Shown piece by piece: positions 37,945 to 41,758 of a stretch of 41,758 nt of DNA. The stretch comes from Oscillospiraceae bacterium (GTDB lineage: Bacteria > Bacillota > Clostridia > Oscillospirales > Oscillospiraceae): assembly GCA_017624715.1 (NCBI GenBank), contig JAGAMN010000011.1, positions 1-41,758 of the forward strand, written 5' to 3'. Under the pieces are notes generated by a model. The model ran no database searches. It saw only the letters and a list, made by a program, of their open reading frames with translations, and had not been told where the DNA came from. Position numbers and translations under genes: made by a program. How positions within the stretch are numbered: position 1 is the stretch's first letter; each line of letters begins with the position of its first letter.

Positions 37945-39690
37945 ATGATCAGACGGTTAGCCCGGTGCATCCGGGAGTATAAATGGGCAACGCTTCTAAG
38001 CCCTCTGTGCATGATGGGCGAGGTTGCAATGGAAGTGCTGATCCCGCTGGTGATGGCACAGCTGTACGACTACGGCATCGAAATGGGAAATATGCAGGTG
38101 GTGGTCACAAAATCCATCCACCTGGTTCTGTGCGCCCTGGCATCGCTGTGCTTCGGTATGGGCTCAGCAATTTTTGCATCCAAGGCGGCTACCGGTTTTG
38201 CAAAAAATTTGCGCCACGATATGTTCTACCGGGTACAAAATTTCAGTTTTTCCAACATTGACAAGTTCTCCAGCGCTTCCATCGTGACCCGGTTGACCTC
38301 GGATGTTGCGCACCTGCAGATGACCTTCCAGATGATCATCCGGATGACCATCCGCTGCACCATGATGCTGGCTATGGCGCTGATCGCGGCACTGAATCTA
38401 TCCGCAAAGCTCAGCACAATTTACCTGCAGGTGATGCCGCTGCTAATCGTGGCTCTGGTGTGCCTGACACCTATGGTCTTCAAAATCTTCGATCGGGCCT
38501 TTAAACTGACGGATAGGCTGAATAATGTGGTGCAGGAAAATGTCCACGGCATTCGGGTTGTCAAGTCCTTTGTGCGGGAAGAAAAGGAAGCGGAGAAGTT
38601 TACCGATATTTCCGAAAAAATGGCGCAAAATTTCTCAAAGGCGGAAAAAATTCTGGCGCTAAACGGTCCGTTAATGCAGGCATGCATTTATATCTGTATG
38701 CTGACCATTTCCTGGGTGGGCGCCAATATGGTGGTAGGCTCCGGCAACAATCGGGAATTGGGTTTGACTACCGGTGAACTATCCTCCATGTTTACTTATA
38801 CAACCCAGATTCTGATGGGTTTGATGAATATGTCCCTGGTGTTCGTCATGATGACTATGAGCCGGACGCCTATGCACCGGTGCTATGAGATATTGCAGGA
38901 AGAGCCGGACTTGGTTTCTTCCCCCAATGCGCTGACGGAAGTGAAAGACGGTTCTATCGACTTTGAAAATGTGTCCTTCCGGTACAGCAAGGAAGCCCAG
39001 CATCGGGCACTGAAGGAAGTTACTTTGCATATTCCCTCCGGTGCGACGGTGGGAATTTTGGGTGGCACGGGTTCCAGTAAGTCCACCTTGGTGCAGCTGA
39101 TCCCCCGGCTGTATGATGTATCCGAGGGCAGTGTCAAGGTTGGCGGTCATGATGTCCGGGATTACGATCTGCAGGTGCTTCGTGACAATGTGGCCATGGT
39201 GCTGCAGAAGAATGTGCTGTTCTCCGGTTCTATCAAAGAGAATCTGCGTTGGGGCAATCCCAATGCTACCGACGAGGAACTGGAGCATGCCTGCCGCCTG
39301 GCTTGTGCCCATGACTTTATTACATCGTTCCCCGATGGGTATGATACCCACATTGAGCAGGGCGGCACCAATGTGTCCGGCGGTCAGAAGCAGCGGCTTT
39401 GCATTGCCCGGGCGCTTTTGAAGAAGCCGAAAATTCTGATCTTGGATGACTCCACCTCGGCGGTGGACACCCACACGGATGCTATGATCCGTAAGGCCTT
39501 CCGGGAGGAGATTCCGGGAACTACCAAGCTGATCATTGCCCAGCGCGTGGCTTCCGTTCAGGATGCGGATATGATCATCATTCTGGAAAACGGTCAGGTA
39601 GTTGCGGTGGGCAACCACGAGGAACTGATGCAGAGCTCTACCATTTACCAGGAAGTCTTTTATTCCCAGCAGAAGGGAGGAATTGAATAA
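37945..39690 (+). CDS. ABC exporter half-transporter with degenerate ATP site
   Basis: A 581-residue exporter subunit: six membrane helices (about residues 15-310) fused to a nucleotide-binding domain. Walker A is GGTGSSKSTLVQ at about 375, with Ser in place of the usual Gly before Lys. The signature is NVSGGQKQR at about 475. Walker B is ILILDDSTSAVD at about 497, where Asp replaces the catalytic Glu. The H-loop is IAQRVASVQDAD, with Gln in place of His. These changes mark the inactive-site partner of heterodimeric exporters of the TM287/288 or BmrCD type. The ATG at 37945 follows AAGGAAGG. It overlaps the partner gene by one base (TAATG). The substrate is unknown, perhaps drugs or lipids. 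Confidence 0.93.
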   Translation: MIRRLARCIREYKWATLLSPLCMMGEVAMEVLIPLVMAQLYDYGIEMGNMQVVVTKSIHLVLCALASLCFGMGSAIFASKAATGFAKNLRHDMFYRVQNFSFSNIDKFSSASIVTRLTSDVAHLQMTFQMIIRMTIRCTMMLAMALIAALNLSAKLSTIYLQVMPLLIVALVCLTPMVFKIFDRAFKLTDRLNNVVQENVHGIRVVKSFVREEKEAEKFTDISEKMAQNFSKAEKILALNGPLMQACIYICMLTISWVGANMVVGSGNNRELGLTTGELSSMFTYTTQILMGLMNMSLVFVMMTMSRTPMHRCYEILQEEPDLVSSPNALTEVKDGSIDFENVSFRYSKEAQHRALKEVTLHIPSGATVGILGGTGSSKSTLVQLIPRLYDVSEGSVKVGGHDVRDYDLQVLRDNVAMVLQKNVLFSGSIKENLRWGNPNATDEELEHACRLACAHDFITSFPDGYDTHIEQGGTNVSGGQKQRLCIARALLKKPKILILDDSTSAVDTHTDAMIRKAFREEIPGTTKLIIAQRVASVQDADMIIILENGQVVAVGNHEELMQSSTIYQEVFYSQQKGGIE

Positions 39691-41591
39691 TGCCTCCTGC
39701 AAGAATGCGCGGCGATGGCCGCAAGGCAAAAGACCCCAAAAAAACCTTGCTGCGACTGCTGAAATATCTGATGCAGTATAAGCTTACCCTGCTGATCGTG
39801 GTACTGTGTATTTTCGCAACAGCCTATGCCAGCACCAGAGGCTCTACCGCACTGGGTAAGCTGGTGGATGATTTCATTTTGCCGATGGTGAAAGAGGGTT
39901 CTACAGATTTTGCCCCGGTACAGGAATTCCTGATTAAACTGGCTTGTATTTTCCTGGTGGGTATGGTTGCGACCTTCTTCCAGAGCTACCTGATGGTTGG
40001 TGTGACCCAGGGTATCCAGAAAAAGGTCCGGGATGATATGTTCCGAAAGATGCAGACCCTGCCGCTTCGCTATTTCGATACCAATGTAGCGGGCAATATC
40101 ATGTCCCGGTACACCAGCGATATTGACACATTACGGCAGATGATCTCCCAATCTCTACCCCAAGCAGTATCGGCAGTTGTGACGCTGATCGTGGTATTTG
40201 TGACCATGCTGACCACTTCCTGGATCTTGACCATTGTAACTATGGTCACGGTGCTGGGTGTGGTATTTGTTACCAAGTTCCTGGCGGGAAAATCTGCCAA
40301 GTTCTTTATCGGTCAGCAGAAATCTTTGGGTGCTGTCAACGGCTACATTGAGGAAATGATCTCCGGTCAAAAGGTGGTCAAGGTTTTTAACCATGAAGAA
40401 GTGGCCAAGGATGAATTTGACAAGCTCAACGAGCAACTGCGGCAAAACGCCTTCTCTGCCGGTAAGTTTACCAACATCATGGGCCCCATCAACAACAACC
40501 TGGGCTATGTGCAGTATGCAATTTTGGCGATTGTAGGCGGCACGCTGTGCGTGATGTCTAACGGGGAAATGCCTTTGTTGACCCTGGGCAGCCTGATGGC
40601 CTTTATGACCTTGTCCCGGAACTTCAATATGCCCATCAATCAAATCTCCAACCAGATCAACTCTATTGTTATGGCTCTGGCTGGTGCGGAGCGAATCTTT
40701 GAACTGATGGATGAAGAGCCTGAGCCCGACAACGGCTATGTGACCCTGGTCAATGCCAATATCGGTGAGGATGGCAGCATTACCGAGTCTGCAGAGCGGA
40801 CCGGCCATTGGGCATGGAAGCATCCCCACGGCGACGGCACACTGACTTACACTGAGCTGAAGGGCGACATCGTGATGGATGGTGTGGATTTTGGCTATGT
40901 GGAAGATAAGCAGGTACTTTACGATGTGACCCTGTATGCCCATCCGGGTCAGAAGATCGCTTTCGTTGGTGCTACCGGTGCGGGCAAGACCACAATTACG
41001 AACCTGATTAACCGGTTCTATGATATTGCTGACGGCAAGATCCGTTACGATGGCATCAATATCAACAAGATCAAGAAAACCGATCTGCGGCGGTCTTTGG
41101 GCGTGGTGCTTCAGGAAACCAATCTGTTTACCGGCACGGTGATGGAGAACATCCGCTACGGTAATTTGGACGCGACCGATGAGGATTGCATCAAGGCAGC
41201 GAAGCTTGCCAATGCTCACGATTTTATCACCCGGTTGCCCAACGGTTATGATACGGAATTAACCGGAAACGGTGCAAGCCTTTCTCAGGGCCAGCGGCAG
41301 CTGATCGCCATTGCCCGGGCGGCAGTAGCCGATCCTCCGGTGATGATTCTGGACGAGGCAACTTCCTCTATCGATACCCGTACTGAGGCACTGGTACAGA
41401 AGGGTATGGATGCGCTGATGAAGGGAAGAACTACCTTTGTCATTGCACACCGGCTTAGCACGGTTATGAACTCCGACTGTATTATGGTTTTGGATCATGG
41501 TCGGATCATCGAACGGGGCAGCCATGAGGATCTAATCGCCGAAAAGGGCACATATTACAAGCTGTATACCGGCGTATTTGAACTGGAATAA
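39690..41591 (+). CDS. ABC exporter half-transporter with canonical ATP site
   Basis: A 633-residue exporter subunit: six membrane helices (about 25-330), a linker insertion of roughly 40 residues (GEDGSITESAERTGHWAWKH region, about 360-390) between the membrane and nucleotide domains, and a complete nucleotide-binding domain. Walker A is GATGAGKTTITNL at about 428, the signature is SLSQGQRQL at about 530, Walker B is VMILDEATSSID with the catalytic Glu, and the H-loop is VIAHRLSTV. It is the active-site partner of the preceding subunit, probably forming a 1:1 heterodimer. No substrate gene or regulator is adjacent. Confidence 0.94.
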   Translation: MPPARMRGDGRKAKDPKKTLLRLLKYLMQYKLTLLIVVLCIFATAYASTRGSTALGKLVDDFILPMVKEGSTDFAPVQEFLIKLACIFLVGMVATFFQSYLMVGVTQGIQKKVRDDMFRKMQTLPLRYFDTNVAGNIMSRYTSDIDTLRQMISQSLPQAVSAVVTLIVVFVTMLTTSWILTIVTMVTVLGVVFVTKFLAGKSAKFFIGQQKSLGAVNGYIEEMISGQKVVKVFNHEEVAKDEFDKLNEQLRQNAFSAGKFTNIMGPINNNLGYVQYAILAIVGGTLCVMSNGEMPLLTLGSLMAFMTLSRNFNMPINQISNQINSIVMALAGAERIFELMDEEPEPDNGYVTLVNANIGEDGSITESAERTGHWAWKHPHGDGTLTYTELKGDIVMDGVDFGYVEDKQVLYDVTLYAHPGQKIAFVGATGAGKTTITNLINRFYDIADGKIRYDGININKIKKTDLRRSLGVVLQETNLFTGTVMENIRYGNLDATDEDCIKAAKLANAHDFITRLPNGYDTELTGNGASLSQGQRQLIAIARAAVADPPVMILDEATSSIDTRTEALVQKGMDALMKGRTTFVIAHRLSTVMNSDCIMVLDHGRIIERGSHEDLIAEKGTYYKLYTGVFELE

Positions 41592-41624
41592 ATGAAAAAG
41601 CCTGCTGCAAATTTGCAGTGCATT

Positions 41625-41661
41625 TGTCAAGCAAAAGTAGACACTAAAAAACCCCATAATA
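41625..41661 (-). mobile_element. End of the right-edge IS3-family element
   Basis: TGTCAAGCAAAAGTAGACAC at 41625-41644 is the terminal inverted repeat of an IS3-type element, entering from the right. It resembles the left-edge element's end. A CTGCAAATTTGCAG palindrome (41605-41618) lies between the exporter stop and the IS. Confidence 0.7.
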
Positions 41662-41757
41662 TTAGAAGCCCAGTTCGGTCTTGTACTGAACTGGGCTTTT
41701 ATAGCCCAGAGCGGCCGCAGGCCGCCTGTTATTAAAGTAATATACATACTCGTCCAG
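41662..41757 (-). CDS. IS3-family transposase, C-terminal fragment (cut by window edge)
   Basis: Thirty-one codons and a TAA stop on the minus strand, entering from beyond the right edge. The motif YVYYFNNRRP and the ending YKSPVQYKTELGF are the C-terminal end of IS3/IS150-group OrfB DDE transposases. It differs from the left-edge fragment at many positions, so the two IS copies are not recent duplicates. Confidence 0.85.
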   Translation of the reverse strand: MDEYVYYFNNRRPAAALGYKSPVQYKTELGF

Positions 41758-41758
41758 C

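Noticed and set aside
41605-41618. CTGCAAATTTGCAG palindrome after the exporter operon as a terminator
   Set aside because: No T-run follows and the stem is AT-rich in its centre. It could be an IS-related or chance palindrome.

Overview
The window looks like chromosomal DNA of an anaerobic, probably gut-dwelling member of the Clostridia (an Oscillospiraceae/Ruminococcaceae-like genome is my guess). The evidence is strong AGGAGG-type ribosome binding sites, near-consensus sigma-A promoters, a T-box leader, an Hcp/ferredoxin nitrosative-stress locus with a Crp/Fnr regulator, a Firmicutes-style ethanolamine (eut) microcompartment operon, and several intergenic repeat families. No rRNA, tRNA or CRISPR array was seen.

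Layout. Both edges are cut inside IS3-family insertion sequences whose 3' ends point inward (2-134 and 41625-41758). Positions 252-6209 hold a minus-strand carbohydrate operon: a GH3 enzyme of NagZ type, beta-phosphoglucomutase, a GH78 alpha-L-rhamnosidase and a glycerol-1-phosphate dehydrogenase. A divergent AraC-type regulator (6315-7076) probably controls it. A PHP-domain hydrolase follows (7146-7901). Positions 8241-11537 hold a Crp/Fnr regulator, a Cys-rich small protein, a 4Fe-4S protein and hydroxylamine reductase (Hcp). Related operator-like sequences lie at 8182, 8921, 11672 (reverse) and 13512. Then come an XRE-TPR regulator, an AIM24-like protein, an SDR oxidoreductase, an S-layer-homology protein whose ribosome binding site lies in a hairpin, and a MoxR-DUF58-transglutaminase operon (15906-19877).

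Positions 20129-23952 (minus) hold a zinc-ribbon protein and the Holliday-junction operon small membrane protein-ruvC-ruvA-ruvB. A 974-bp segment sits between ruvA and ruvB. It is bounded by perfect 24-bp inverted GTAG-palindromes and carries a REP-associated tyrosine transposase (RAYT) plus a UPF0158-like gene.

Positions 24089-34436 hold a compact eut operon: eutG, eutA, pduL-type eutD, an unnamed eut gene, eutN, eutH, eutB, eutC, eutL, eutE, eutM and eutT. Together they cover ethanolamine uptake, B12-dependent cleavage to acetaldehyde and ammonia, conversion to acetyl-CoA, acetyl-phosphate and ethanol, shell building, and cofactor adenosylation and reactivation. Next come a methionine T-box and metG, an amidohydrolase (minus strand), and a heterodimeric ABC exporter pair with one degenerate ATP site.

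The most interesting points are: (1) a possible GH3 glycoside phosphorylase feeding the overlapping beta-phosphoglucomutase; (2) the REP/RAYT/UPF0158 island inside the ruv operon; (3) a predicted HcpR-like regulon in which one operator is also a terminator hairpin.
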